Counted from the stretch's first letter, positions 5,054 through 12,273 are shown. The stretch is 16,079 nt of DNA from Clostridia bacterium (GCA_017614275.1 JAGACE010000148.1:1-16079), one strand, 5' to 3'. Numbers and translations are program-made. Notes: generated by a model from the letters alone, not told the origin.

Positions 5054-7326
5054 GCGTCGTCCCCTCCCGTTTCACCGTCCTTCGGCAGGCGGACGGTCCC
5101 ACTGTCCGCGTCGATGACGACGCGGTCGCCGGTCCGGATGAGGCGGGTGGCGTCCCTGACGCCGACGACCGCCGGCTTGCCGAGTTCGCGGGTGATGATG
5201 GCGGTATGGCTCAGCAGGGAGCCCTTTTCCGCGACGATGCCGGCCGCGTTCTGGATGAGGAACACCCAGCCCGGGTCCGTGCTGTGGGTGACCAGGATCT
5301 TCCCCGTCGTGTCCATCGACAGGGCGGGCTGTTCGACGACCAGCGCCTCGCCGACCGCCGTCCCGTGGGAGACCCCGGTGCCGGTCAGCAGCCCCGGCGA
5401 CGCCGGGCGGTCCGTCTTCAGGCCGTGGGTCTGTTTCTGGTGGATCCGGCCGTCATAGACGAGCCGGGTATAGGCGGGCAGTTTCGCGAACTGCTCGTAC
5501 TGTTCTTTTCGTTCGGCGACCCGCCGGCGGAAGTCCGCGCCCTCCTTCCGGTCCCAGGAGGCGTAGGTCTCCAGTTCCGGGATGTAGAGGTAGAAGACGT
5601 CCAGCGGATCGTCCAGCAGGTCCATGTCGTACAGCGCGTTCCCGATCTCCGTGAAGATGGTCCGCACGAAGCCGTACAGGCGGGTCCGGTTCAGCCGGGA
5701 GGTCTCCCGGTTGCGGATGCCGACGCGGGCGCGGCGCACGAAGGGATCCAGCGTGCGGCCGGGCGCGTCCGGAGTGCGAGCCTCCTCCGCTGTCTGCTCC
5801 GGCTGTTCGTTCAGCCGGCTGACATAGAGGTCCACGAGGTCCGGGTCCGTCCGGTAGGTGCGGGTCTCCAGCTTCAGTTCGCCGAGACAGCGGTCGCCGT
5901 ACTCCTTCAGGAAGGCGTCCTTCTGCTCCCGGTAGGCGGCGCTGTCCGTCCCCTGTTCCCGCGCGGTCTTTGCCAGAGCGTTCATCGCCCGGGCGGGCTC
6001 CATGCTCGCGAGGTTCGTCAGGTTCGACAGCTGCTCCCGGTTCCGTTTGCCGGACAGGGCCGTGAACAGGAAGGCGTACATATCGTTCATCAGCGTGATG
6101 TCCCAGCGGGGGATCACGTCGTTCTTGAGTCCGTGGTACTTGGTCAGCAGGCCGCGCACCTTCTCCGCGCCCTCCGCGCGGGAGAGCCGCTCCAGATCCT
6201 CCGCGAGGCCCTTCGCGTAGTCGTCATAGAACGCCGAGAGCTTCTCCATCTCCTTCGGGGTGGTCTGCAGGCTGCGCAGCACGGTCCGGAGCATGGTCGC
6301 CTTCGTCCGCAGTCCGACGGAGAAGTCGGTGTCGACGGTCTTGTTCGTCACCCCGAGCATCTCCTGCCAGATGGCGATGAACCGGTCGGAGAACGGCAGC
6401 AGCCGCAGGACGTCGTACCAGGAGGTGATCCGGTAGTACACCCGTCCGTTGGCCATGGCCACCATGTCCCGGAGGGACGATTCCAGCCGGTTGACCACCG
6501 GGTCGTTTTCGGTGGCGCGGACGAGCAGGGCGCGGAAGATCTCGTAATAGATCTCCTTGGCAAAGCTCTGCGACAGGGGCAGCGTCAGGTCCGGATAGCT
6601 CTCCACGATGTTGGAGCTGTCCAGGACGATGGGCGGTTTGCCCGACAGCGTGGTGATGGGCCTCGCCTGCAGGAGATAGACGTCGGTCCCGCAGACCGCG
6701 TACTCGATGTCCATCGGACGGCCGTACAGGTCCTCCACCCGCTGGACGAGATCCCACAGCTTCTTCAGCAGGGCGGTGTCCAGCGTCGGCGAATCGCCCT
6801 GGGTCTCATAATAGTACAGCTCGTCGTCTTTGTTGTAATAGTAGGTGGTGGTGTCGGCGCGGTCCTCGACGACCGCGTCGCCGAGCCCCTCCCCCACGAC
6901 CAGGACGATCTCGTTGAGGATCCCGACCGGGTTCGCGGAAAAGGCGACGCCCGCCAGATCCGGGTGGAGCATCTCCTGGACCAGGACCGGCGCGGTCGCG
7001 GTCTCCCGCTCCGAGGGCAGGGCGCCGGACAGTCCCTGCGCCTTCGACTCCAGCGCCTCCTTGTAGGCGCGGATGGTCTCCTTGCGGTAACTCTCCCGGA
7101 CGCGGGCCACCGCGGCCGGGACCTCGTCCCGCGGCACGTTCAGGAACGTGTCGAACTGCCCCGCGAAGGAGGAGTCCCCGGTGTCCTCGCCCTCAAAGGT
7201 CGAGCGCACCGCGAAGGTCTCCGCCGCGGAGAACGAAAGGTCCGGTAAGGCGTCGCCCTTCACGATGGTGAAGGGCGGCACCGGGAACCCGTTCTGTTGT
7301 AATAGGGTCAGATTCTCTGCTTTCAA
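5050..7326 (-). CDS. PEP-synthase / rifampin-phosphotransferase-like dikinase
   Basis: A 758-aa protein. An N-terminal ATP-grasp (PPDK_N) domain spans about 1-230, with FAVRSTFEGEDTGDSSFAGQ (38-57), VLVQEML (114-120), AGVAFSANP (125-133) and DIEYAVCGTDVYLLQARPI (206-224). A long middle region (about 235-640) is of unclear fold. A C-terminal mobile phosphohistidine domain contains EKGSLLSHTAIITRELGKP, with H707 as the likely phosphocarrier. The order ATP domain, middle domain, His domain at the end is that of rifampin phosphotransferase, not PEP synthase, whose C-terminal PEP-binding barrel is missing. It should therefore move the beta-phosphate of ATP to an unknown acceptor. The start codon is TTG: no ATG fits, GAGGA lies 7 nt upstream, and the first residues (NLTLLQQNGFPVPPF) match the family start. 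It sits 21 bp after the ubiA-like gene and overlaps the next gene by 4 bp. Confidence 0.8.
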   Translation of the reverse strand: MKAENLTLLQQNGFPVPPFTIVKGDALPDLSFSAAETFAVRSTFEGEDTGDSSFAGQFDTFLNVPRDEVPAAVARVRESYRKETIRAYKEALESKAQGLSGALPSERETATAPVLVQEMLHPDLAGVAFSANPVGILNEIVLVVGEGLGDAVVEDRADTTTYYYNKDDELYYYETQGDSPTLDTALLKKLWDLVQRVEDLYGRPMDIEYAVCGTDVYLLQARPITTLSGKPPIVLDSSNIVESYPDLTLPLSQSFAKEIYYEIFRALLVRATENDPVVNRLESSLRDMVAMANGRVYYRITSWYDVLRLLPFSDRFIAIWQEMLGVTNKTVDTDFSVGLRTKATMLRTVLRSLQTTPKEMEKLSAFYDDYAKGLAEDLERLSRAEGAEKVRGLLTKYHGLKNDVIPRWDITLMNDMYAFLFTALSGKRNREQLSNLTNLASMEPARAMNALAKTAREQGTDSAAYREQKDAFLKEYGDRCLGELKLETRTYRTDPDLVDLYVSRLNEQPEQTAEEARTPDAPGRTLDPFVRRARVGIRNRETSRLNRTRLYGFVRTIFTEIGNALYDMDLLDDPLDVFYLYIPELETYASWDRKEGADFRRRVAERKEQYEQFAKLPAYTRLVYDGRIHQKQTHGLKTDRPASPGLLTGTGVSHGTAVGEALVVEQPALSMDTTGKILVTHSTDPGWVFLIQNAAGIVAEKGSLLSHTAIITRELGKPAVVGVRDATRLIRTGDRVVIDADSGTVRLPKDGETGGDDA

Positions 7327-7347
7327 ACGATGTTCCTCTTTCTCTTG

Positions 7348-8271
7348 TTACCAGCCGATGTAGCCGAAGATCAGGAACAGGACGATGGTCAGGATCATCG
7401 TGCTCTCCTGAAGGTACATGTAGGTCTCCACCTTGGAGACGATGGTCCACTTCTCCGGGTCCTTCTTGAACTGCAGGAACTTCCAGCTCATCCAGAGCAC
7501 GAGTGCGAGCAGCAGGAAGACGGAGAGTTTGCTCAGGTTCCAGACCAGGATGAAGTTCGTGACGATGTCGATCCAGGTCACGAGGAGCACGAAGTTGATC
7601 GCCTTTTTATACCCGAAGAGCTTCGAGTAGGTGACGTAGTCCGTCTCGTCTTTCGGCGCGCGGATCTTCCGGGAGACCTCCCAGATGAGCGCCGGGAAGT
7701 ACAGCGTGAAGACCGCCAGGAAGTTCGTCAGGGTCACCCATTTCAGGCCGTAGACCATGACGACGTACGACAGCGTGTACAGGTTCATGACGATCTGCAC
7801 CGGGTTGTGCGTGAACAGCGCCATGGGCAGGTTGGGCTGGATCTTGTGCTTCTGGAAGAACCAGACCGCCATCAGGGAGCCGTAGGTGTACAGGAACAGG
7901 CAGAACCAGCGGTTCGGCATGAAGATGAGGTTCAGGATGAGGGGGATGGCGATCAGCGGCACGCAGAACCACTGCAGTTCCTTCCGGGAGATGCGCCCGG
8001 TCGGGAGGTGCCGGTCCGGGAACAGGACCTTGTCGGTCTCCTCGTCCTTCAGGTCGTCCGCGATCCGCAGCCACCACAGGAAGCAGAACAGGGTGAACGC
8101 ACCCAGCAGCTCCCGCCAGCCGAGGACCGGCCGGATGGTGGTCCAGGTGACGCCCTGGTTCAGGATAACGATGAAATACAGTTCGAACCACATGATGGCG
8201 CCGACCGCGAACCGCGAAAGATACGGGTAGCGGTCTTTGTTGTAATCATGCAGGCGTTTGAGATGTTCCAT
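7348..8271 (-). CDS. UbiA-superfamily membrane prenyltransferase
   Basis: A 307-aa membrane protein with about eight or nine hydrophobic segments. The first Asp motif is R69-I-A-D72-D73-L-K-D76-E-E-T-D80, followed by PDRHLPTGRIS (85-95), the typical basic/Pro stretch after the first UbiA motif. The second motif is atypical: E198-V-S-R-K-I-R, then APKDETD211YVTYSKLFG, with acidic residues spaced differently from the usual DxxxD. UbiA enzymes transfer a prenyl group from a diphosphate to an acceptor: aromatic ring, heme, sugar phosphate, or geranylgeranylglyceryl phosphate in archaeal lipids. The acceptor here is unknown. Its ATG overlaps the psd stop codon (TAATG) with a purine-rich AAGGAA 9 nt upstream. 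Its place directly after kinase, CarS-like, PssA and Psd genes suggests a lipid substrate. Confidence 0.75.
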   Translation of the reverse strand: MEHLKRLHDYNKDRYPYLSRFAVGAIMWFELYFIVILNQGVTWTTIRPVLGWRELLGAFTLFCFLWWLRIADDLKDEETDKVLFPDRHLPTGRISRKELQWFCVPLIAIPLILNLIFMPNRWFCLFLYTYGSLMAVWFFQKHKIQPNLPMALFTHNPVQIVMNLYTLSYVVMVYGLKWVTLTNFLAVFTLYFPALIWEVSRKIRAPKDETDYVTYSKLFGYKKAINFVLLVTWIDIVTNFILVWNLSKLSVFLLLALVLWMSWKFLQFKKDPEKWTIVSKVETYMYLQESTMILTIVLFLIFGYIGW

Positions 8272-9140
8272 TAGTGTTTGTTCCTTCCTATCGGTTCGCC
8301 CATGCGCACATGGACTTCGTTGTCTTCCGCTCCGGCGGACCGGAAGCGGTCGTCTATTTCGAGCTCCGGTCCGGTCAGCAGCACGATCGTGGAGCCGCCG
8401 AACTCGAAGTACCCTTTTTCCGTGAATGCCTCGAAGCGGTCGTCCGGGAGCGGATGGTCCACGATGTGGCCCACCAGCATGGCCCCCACTTCGATCATGG
8501 TCAGTTCGCCGAACTGTTCCGTGTCCAGCACGGTGACCCTCCGCTTGTTGCGGGAGTAGACCCGGTACTCTTCCGAGATGGGCCGCACCGTGTGCAGCGC
8601 CCCGGGCAGGTCCCGCCGGGCAAGCACTTTTCCGCGGTCCGGGAAGAGATAGCGGTGGTAGTCGGTCAGTCCCAGCCGGAAGAGCAGGCAGTGGCCGCCC
8701 TCATACCGGTCGGAGACCGGACCGCCGGTCAGTTCCTCCAGCGAATAGGTCGTCTCCTTGACGGCCACGCGGAGGCCTTCTCTGATCGGGCAGACGGACA
8801 GCGACGCGTCCGCCACCGCGGGGAGTTCGCCGGGCCCCGCCAGGCGTCCCGCCCGGGCCAGGTCCGCGAAGTAGTCCTCGTAGTCCCGCTTCCGGGTGAA
8901 GAAGTCGTTGAACGACGCGAAGTCGTCCACGGCCCAGCCGCTGCCGTAGCCCCCGTCAGTCAGGTCGATCCCGTAGGTGTCCACGAAGGGAGCGATCCTC
9001 TTTTTCGAGCGCCCGGATCGCTGGGAGACGGCCCTGCACTTTGAGAACCAGGGCGCCGCGGCCACATATTTCAGAAGGAGCCGGCCCGCCGGGTTCCCGT
9101 AGAGGAACCGCAGGACGTCTCCGCCGTATTCCTGCGCCAT
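8271..9140 (-). CDS. psd: Phosphatidylserine decarboxylase proenzyme
   Basis: A 289-aa pyruvoyl enzyme that converts phosphatidylserine (or a related phosphoserine lipid) to the ethanolamine form at the membrane. Family marks are ASFNDFFTRKR (75-85), the Asp of the D-H-S triad in PAVADAS (D111), YHRYLFPDRGKV (161-172), ALHTVRP (H183), and the self-cleavage site FEFGGSTIV, where S250 becomes the pyruvoyl group. GGST replaces the LGST of the E. coli enzyme. Cleavage would give a large beta chain and an alpha chain of about 40 residues. A longer frame reaches back to 9197, but its first 19 residues (Cys/Ser-rich) overlap pssA and do not fit the family; the ATG at 9140 lies one base after the pssA stop, so translation is probably coupled. 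No good Shine-Dalgarno is visible, which supports coupling. Confidence 0.9.
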   Translation of the reverse strand: MAQEYGGDVLRFLYGNPAGRLLLKYVAAAPWFSKCRAVSQRSGRSKKRIAPFVDTYGIDLTDGGYGSGWAVDDFASFNDFFTRKRDYEDYFADLARAGRLAGPGELPAVADASLSVCPIREGLRVAVKETTYSLEELTGGPVSDRYEGGHCLLFRLGLTDYHRYLFPDRGKVLARRDLPGALHTVRPISEEYRVYSRNKRRVTVLDTEQFGELTMIEVGAMLVGHIVDHPLPDDRFEAFTEKGYFEFGGSTIVLLTGPELEIDDRFRSAGAEDNEVHVRMGEPIGRNKH

Positions 9141-9141
9141 C

Positions 9142-9765
9142 TTACAGCACCAGGAGCAGCACCGCGAGCACGATGGCCAGCACGCCGAAGACGGCATACC
9201 AGACGCCGCCGGGTTTTTTGACTCGGATGTTCAGGACATACAGGATGCCCATGACAGCCAGGACGGCCGCCGTGACCGCCGGCGCCGCTGCAGCGGCCGC
9301 CTTCGAGACGATGATCCAGGCCAGCGGCAGGACCAGCGCCATGTAGGTGACGGGCACGCCGGCGAAGTATTTGGTGTCTCCGTCGGTGGTGATGTCGAAC
9401 CAGCACAGACGGGTGATGCCGGCGAGGATGTAGAGGATCGCGAGCACGACGGCCCACGGAGAGGTGGTCAGAGTCAGCAGGAAGACCGCCGGGAACACCA
9501 CGAAGGACACGGTGTCGGCGAAGGAGTCCAGCTGGATGCCGAAGGCCTTCTCCACGTCGGTCCGCTTGAACATGCGGGCCACCCGGCCGTCGAACAGGTC
9601 GCACAGGCCGGAGACGAGGAACAGGAGCATGGCGATGCGGGGGTTGCCGGACAGGGCGAAGTACATCGCCACGACAGCCGCGGTGATGCCGAGCCAGGTG
9701 ACACAGTTGGCCAGGTTCCACACGCCGATCAGCGGGCTCTTCCGGTTGGTTTTGGTTTCGTTCAT
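9142..9765 (-). CDS. pssA: CDP-diacylglycerol-serine O-phosphatidyltransferase-type enzyme
   Basis: A 207-aa membrane protein of the CDP-alcohol phosphatidyltransferase family. The signature runs D56-L-F-D59-G60-R-V-A63-R64, eleven residues, G76-I-Q-L-D80-S-F-A-D84; the four Asp residues bind the metal and the CDP-lipid. The QLDSFADTVSFVVFP stretch and roughly six to seven membrane segments resemble the PssA type, and the adjacent psd supports serine as the acceptor. It would exchange CMP on a CDP-lipid for serine. Length is typical for the short Bacillota/archaeal PssA. AGGAGG lies 5 nt before the ATG. The gap to the CarS-like gene upstream is 17 bp, and psd starts one base after its stop. 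Confidence 0.87.
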   Translation of the reverse strand: MNETKTNRKSPLIGVWNLANCVTWLGITAAVVAMYFALSGNPRIAMLLFLVSGLCDLFDGRVARMFKRTDVEKAFGIQLDSFADTVSFVVFPAVFLLTLTTSPWAVVLAILYILAGITRLCWFDITTDGDTKYFAGVPVTYMALVLPLAWIIVSKAAAAAAPAVTAAVLAVMGILYVLNIRVKKPGGVWYAVFGVLAIVLAVLLLVL

Positions 9766-9782
9766 GTCAGCCTCCTAATGGG

Positions 9783-10379
9783 TCAGAAGTTTTTGCGGAT
9801 CCCGGTCTTGAACATGGCCAGGTTCGCCAGGAAGTGGATGACACCGCCGAAGGCGATGTACCCGAAGTATTTCAGGATGCTCATCGGGGTCAGGAAGAAC
9901 AGCACCAGCATGACGCCGAACATGGAGTCGATCATGTCGATGACGAAGAACACCTTCCCGACGAGCCCTTTTTCCGTTTTTCCGGGGCGGATCTCAAAGC
10001 GGCGCTTGGCGAAGCTGTTCGGCAGCTCCATCAGCGCGTAGGCGAAGCCGAACAGGCCGCCCGCCAGGGCGTTGAACCCCGCCCTGTTCTCGTGCCGGAC
10101 ATAGAGGTCCGACCGTTTGCTCTGGCCGGTGACCTTCAGGACGAGGCCCCAGAGCACCTGGGACAGCAGGGTGCCGACAGTCATGCCGGCAAAGCCCGCG
10201 AAGGTCTTGTTGTCTCCGAAGATCCTCTGACCGTCCGACCAGGTGCGCCCGCCGTCGATGGGCCGGCGGAGTTTTTTGTAAACGGACGTCTTGACGAAGA
10301 GCATGTTGAAGACCCCGCCGAACAGGGTGGGGCACATCGTCACGAACATCCGTCCGATCAGCCGAAGAAAGCGCGACAC
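9783..10379 (-). CDS. CDP-archaeol-synthase (CarS)-like CTP:phospholipid cytidylyltransferase
   Basis: A 198-aa membrane protein with about five hydrophobic segments that fits the CarS family (formerly DUF46), not CdsA. Seen motifs: RPIDGGRTWSDGQRIFGDNKT (39-59, with PIDGG 40-44 and GDNKT 55-59), MELPNSFAKRRFEIRPG (117-133), D148-M-I-D151, and the C-terminal HFLANLAMFKTGIRK (182-196), which parallels the archaeal H-LAN-Y-G-KK ending. CarS activates unsaturated archaetidic acid with CTP to give CDP-archaeol; bacterial homologues may take ordinary or unusual phosphatidic acids. It probably supplies the CDP-lipid for the next gene, pssA. The start is GTG at 10379, with GAGGGGG 7 nt upstream; it overlaps the kinase gene by 22 bp. 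Confidence 0.82.
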   Translation of the reverse strand: MSRFLRLIGRMFVTMCPTLFGGVFNMLFVKTSVYKKLRRPIDGGRTWSDGQRIFGDNKTFAGFAGMTVGTLLSQVLWGLVLKVTGQSKRSDLYVRHENRAGFNALAGGLFGFAYALMELPNSFAKRRFEIRPGKTEKGLVGKVFFVIDMIDSMFGVMLVLFFLTPMSILKYFGYIAFGGVIHFLANLAMFKTGIRKNF

Positions 10380-10759
10380 AGAAGTACCCCCTCAAAGCCA
10401 AAGAAGACAAAGCCCCACACCAGGACCGCAGCAGCGCCGAGATCCTTGGCCCTGCGGATCGACTCGTGGAGATCGGTGGTCAGATAGTTGGCGATGTGTT
10501 CGATCGCCGTGTTGGTGAATTCCGCCGAAACTGCGCCGATGGCGCAGATAAAGAAGGCGAGGTGCTCCATCGGACGGATCCCGATGATCAGATTGACCAC
10601 GAACAGGACGACGATGATGCACAGATACGTCATGAAATTCCGCTCGGTGCGGAACCCGTAAAAGAGTCCGCGGAACGCGTAGCGGACACTGTCGATGAGT
10701 GATTTGGTTCGGATCGGGCTCTCCGGGACGTTCTTCCCGGGGTCGGTGCGATACTCCAT
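10358..10759 (-). CDS. dgkA: DgkA-type lipid kinase (diacylglycerol or undecaprenol kinase family)
   Basis: A 133-aa membrane protein with three hydrophobic segments after a cytoplasmic N-terminal stretch. SLIDSVRYAFRGLFYGFRTERN (20-41 region) is the amphipathic start of the family, and E80, N83-TAIE87 with RRAKDLGAAAVLV (102-114) form the active-site blocks. The family phosphorylates diacylglycerol in Proteobacteria and undecaprenol in several Firmicutes, so the natural lipid alcohol is uncertain. It is the first gene of the operon and would make the lipid phosphate used by the CarS-like enzyme. AAGGGAG lies about 11 nt before the ATG. Its long AT-rich leader holds an inverted repeat (10781-10836). 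Confidence 0.85.
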   Translation of the reverse strand: MEYRTDPGKNVPESPIRTKSLIDSVRYAFRGLFYGFRTERNFMTYLCIIVVLFVVNLIIGIRPMEHLAFFICAIGAVSAEFTNTAIEHIANYLTTDLHESIRRAKDLGAAAVLVWGFVFFGFEGVLLCRAFFG

Positions 10760-10780
10760 AGCAGTTGGGTCTCCCTTAGA

Positions 10781-10836
10781 TAAGATAGTGGTCTGGATTT
10801 CAGACAGACTTCAGAAATGATACTTAGTCTATCTTA
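10781..10836 (-). promoter_or_regulatory. Nested inverted repeat in the leader of the lipid operon
   Basis: An outer 8-bp repeat, TAAGATAG (10781-10788) and CTATCTTA (10829-10836), encloses an inner perfect repeat GTCTG (10791-10795) and CAGAC (10801-10805). In the leftward mRNA this would form a hairpin ending a few bases before the AAGGGAG of dgkA, so it could modulate translation, or it could be an operator. No T-run follows, so it is not a terminator. Confidence 0.45.
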
Positions 10837-10870
10837 AATTATTCTTTACTGTAATGTATGGATAATCTTT

Positions 10871-10899
10871 TAAATATGTGGAACCGCCGTCGTTTTCAA
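10871..10899 (-). promoter_or_regulatory. Possible promoter of the lipid operon
   Basis: On the minus strand TTGAAA (10894-10899) is followed after 17 nt by TATTTA (10871-10876). The -10 box is a poor match, and other AT-rich boxes in this region could serve. If used, the leader would be about 100 nt and would include the inverted repeat at 10781-10836. Confidence 0.3.
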
Positions 10900-10932
10900 T
10901 AAGTTTTATACAATTTATTTGCGCTCTACCTA

Positions 10933-10960
10933 TTGACTTTCCACCCACAATTCTTATAAT
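10933..10960 (+). promoter_or_regulatory. Sigma-A-type promoter of trxA-trxB
   Basis: TTGACT (10933-10938), a 16-nt spacer and a perfect TATAAT (10955-10960). The leader of roughly 30 nt carries AAAGGAG (10981-10987) 9 nt before the trxA ATG. Confidence 0.8.
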
Positions 10961-10996
10961 AGAACTACAAGAAAAAACCAAAAGGAGTTACCCATC

Positions 10997-11329
10997 ATGT
11001 CGAAAGCACTCGTCATCAATTCTGACAACTATCAGGAAGCCGTCGTGAACGCCGGCAAACCCGTCATCCTGGACTTCTGGGCCACCTGGTGCCCCCACTG
11101 CAAACGCATCGCGCCCTCCTATGACAAGGTCGCGGAAGAATATGAAGGCAAACTGGTCGTCGGCAAAGTCGACGCCGATGAAGCCCCTGCCATCGCGCAG
11201 CAGTACAAAGTCGAATACCTGCCCACTTTCGTCCTTCTGGACGCCGAGGGCAACGAGCTCGACCGCATCACCTCCCCCGCCAACAAGGCGGCCATCGACG
11301 AGTTCATCGCCAGGAACGTTGCCTTATGA
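10997..11329 (+). CDS. trxA: Thioredoxin with WCPHC active site
   Basis: A 110-aa single-domain thioredoxin, the usual length. VILDFWATWCPHCKRIAP (23-40) holds the redox pair C32 and C35, and LPTF (75-78) contains the cis-proline opposite it. It reduces protein disulfides in the cytoplasm and is itself reduced by the next gene product. The dipeptide between the cysteines is Pro-His, as in DsbA, in place of the canonical Gly-Pro; Pro-His generally makes the site more oxidising. No signal peptide is present, so it is not a periplasmic/secreted oxidase. AAAGGAG is well placed, and the stop overlaps the trxB start (ATGA), so the pair is translationally coupled. Confidence 0.93.
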   Translation: MSKALVINSDNYQEAVVNAGKPVILDFWATWCPHCKRIAPSYDKVAEEYEGKLVVGKVDADEAPAIAQQYKVEYLPTFVLLDAEGNELDRITSPANKAAIDEFIARNVAL

Positions 11330-12261
11330 GTCGGGAACTGTATGACGTCGTCATCCTCGGCGGCGGCCCCGCGGGCTACGCGTCCGCGCTGTACTGCGCC
11401 CGCGCCGGTCTGAAGACCATCGTGCTGGAGCACCTGTCCGCCGGCGGTCAGATGACGCTGACCGAGATCATCGAGAATTACCCCGGGTTCCACGAAGGGA
11501 TCGACGGCTTCACGCTGGGCGATCAGATGCAGCAGCAGGCCGAGAAGTTCGGCGCCGAGTCCGAACTGACCGCGGTCACCTCGGTAGAGCTGACCGGCGA
11601 CATCAAAGTCGTCCACACCTCGGATGCCGGAGATTTCGAGACCCGCTGCGTGGTCATCGCCACGGGCGCCAACGCCCGTCAGCTGGGCCTGCCGAACGAG
11701 GCCGCTCTGGCCGACCGCGGCATCCACTACTGCGCCGCCTGTGACGGCATGCGCTTCAAGGGCAAGACCGTCGCGCTGGTCGGCGGCGGAAACACCGCCC
11801 TGGAGGACGCCCTCCTGCTCGCCCGTCTGTGCGAGAAAGTCTACCTCATCCACCGCCGGGATCAGTACCGCGCGGAGAAGTTCTACGCCGACGCCGTGGC
11901 CGAGGCGGAGAACATCGAGCCGGTCCTCTGCAGCGTCGTGGAGGACGTGGACGTCGAAGGCGGGTTCCGCGGCGTCACCGTCCGGAACGTCCAGACCGAC
12001 GAGACCCGCTTCCTGGAAGCGGCCGCCCTCTTCGTGTCGGTCGGCCGGGTCCCGAACACCGGGTTCCTGGACGGAGCCGTGTCCGTGGACGGCGCCGGCT
12101 ACATCGAAGCCGACGAGACCACCCGCACCTCCGTGCCCGGCGTCTTCGCGGTCGGAGACATCCGCACCAAACCGATGCGTCAGGTCGTTACGGCCGCCGC
12201 AGACGGAGCCGTCTCCTCCATGTTCGCCCAGCAGTACATCGAGGAACTGAAAGCGAAATAA
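11326..12261 (+). CDS. trxB: Thioredoxin-disulfide reductase
   Basis: A 311-aa flavoprotein of normal length that transfers electrons from NADPH via FAD to thioredoxin. FAD-binding GGGPAG is at 12-17; the redox site is C136-A-A-C139-D140; the NADPH domain has GGGNTALEDA (153-162) and the 2'-phosphate-binding HRRDQYR (176-182), which points to NADPH over NADH; the C-terminal FAD motif is GVFAVGDI. The ATG overlaps the trxA stop by 4 bp, so both proteins come from one mRNA and the atypical CPHC thioredoxin is its likely partner. The gene ends at the terminator at 12274-12299. Confidence 0.95.
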   Translation: MSRELYDVVILGGGPAGYASALYCARAGLKTIVLEHLSAGGQMTLTEIIENYPGFHEGIDGFTLGDQMQQQAEKFGAESELTAVTSVELTGDIKVVHTSDAGDFETRCVVIATGANARQLGLPNEAALADRGIHYCAACDGMRFKGKTVALVGGGNTALEDALLLARLCEKVYLIHRRDQYRAEKFYADAVAEAENIEPVLCSVVEDVDVEGGFRGVTVRNVQTDETRFLEAAALFVSVGRVPNTGFLDGAVSVDGAGYIEADETTRTSVPGVFAVGDIRTKPMRQVVTAAADGAVSSMFAQQYIEELKAK

Positions 12262-12273
12262 GCACATGAAAAA

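Noticed and set aside
5206..7248. 680-aa plus-strand frame opposite the dikinase gene
   Set aside because: Low-complexity Arg/Val/Gln-rich translation antisense to a gene with clear ATP-grasp and phosphohistidine motifs.
5050..7326. Genuine PEP synthase (ppsA) or pyruvate phosphate dikinase
   Set aside because: The C-terminal PEP-binding barrel is missing and the phosphohistidine domain lies at the very end, as in rifampin phosphotransferase.
9141..9197. Longer psd start at 9197
   Set aside because: It would add 19 Cys/Ser-rich residues that do not fit the family and would overlap pssA by more than 50 bp; the ATG at 9140 directly follows the pssA stop.
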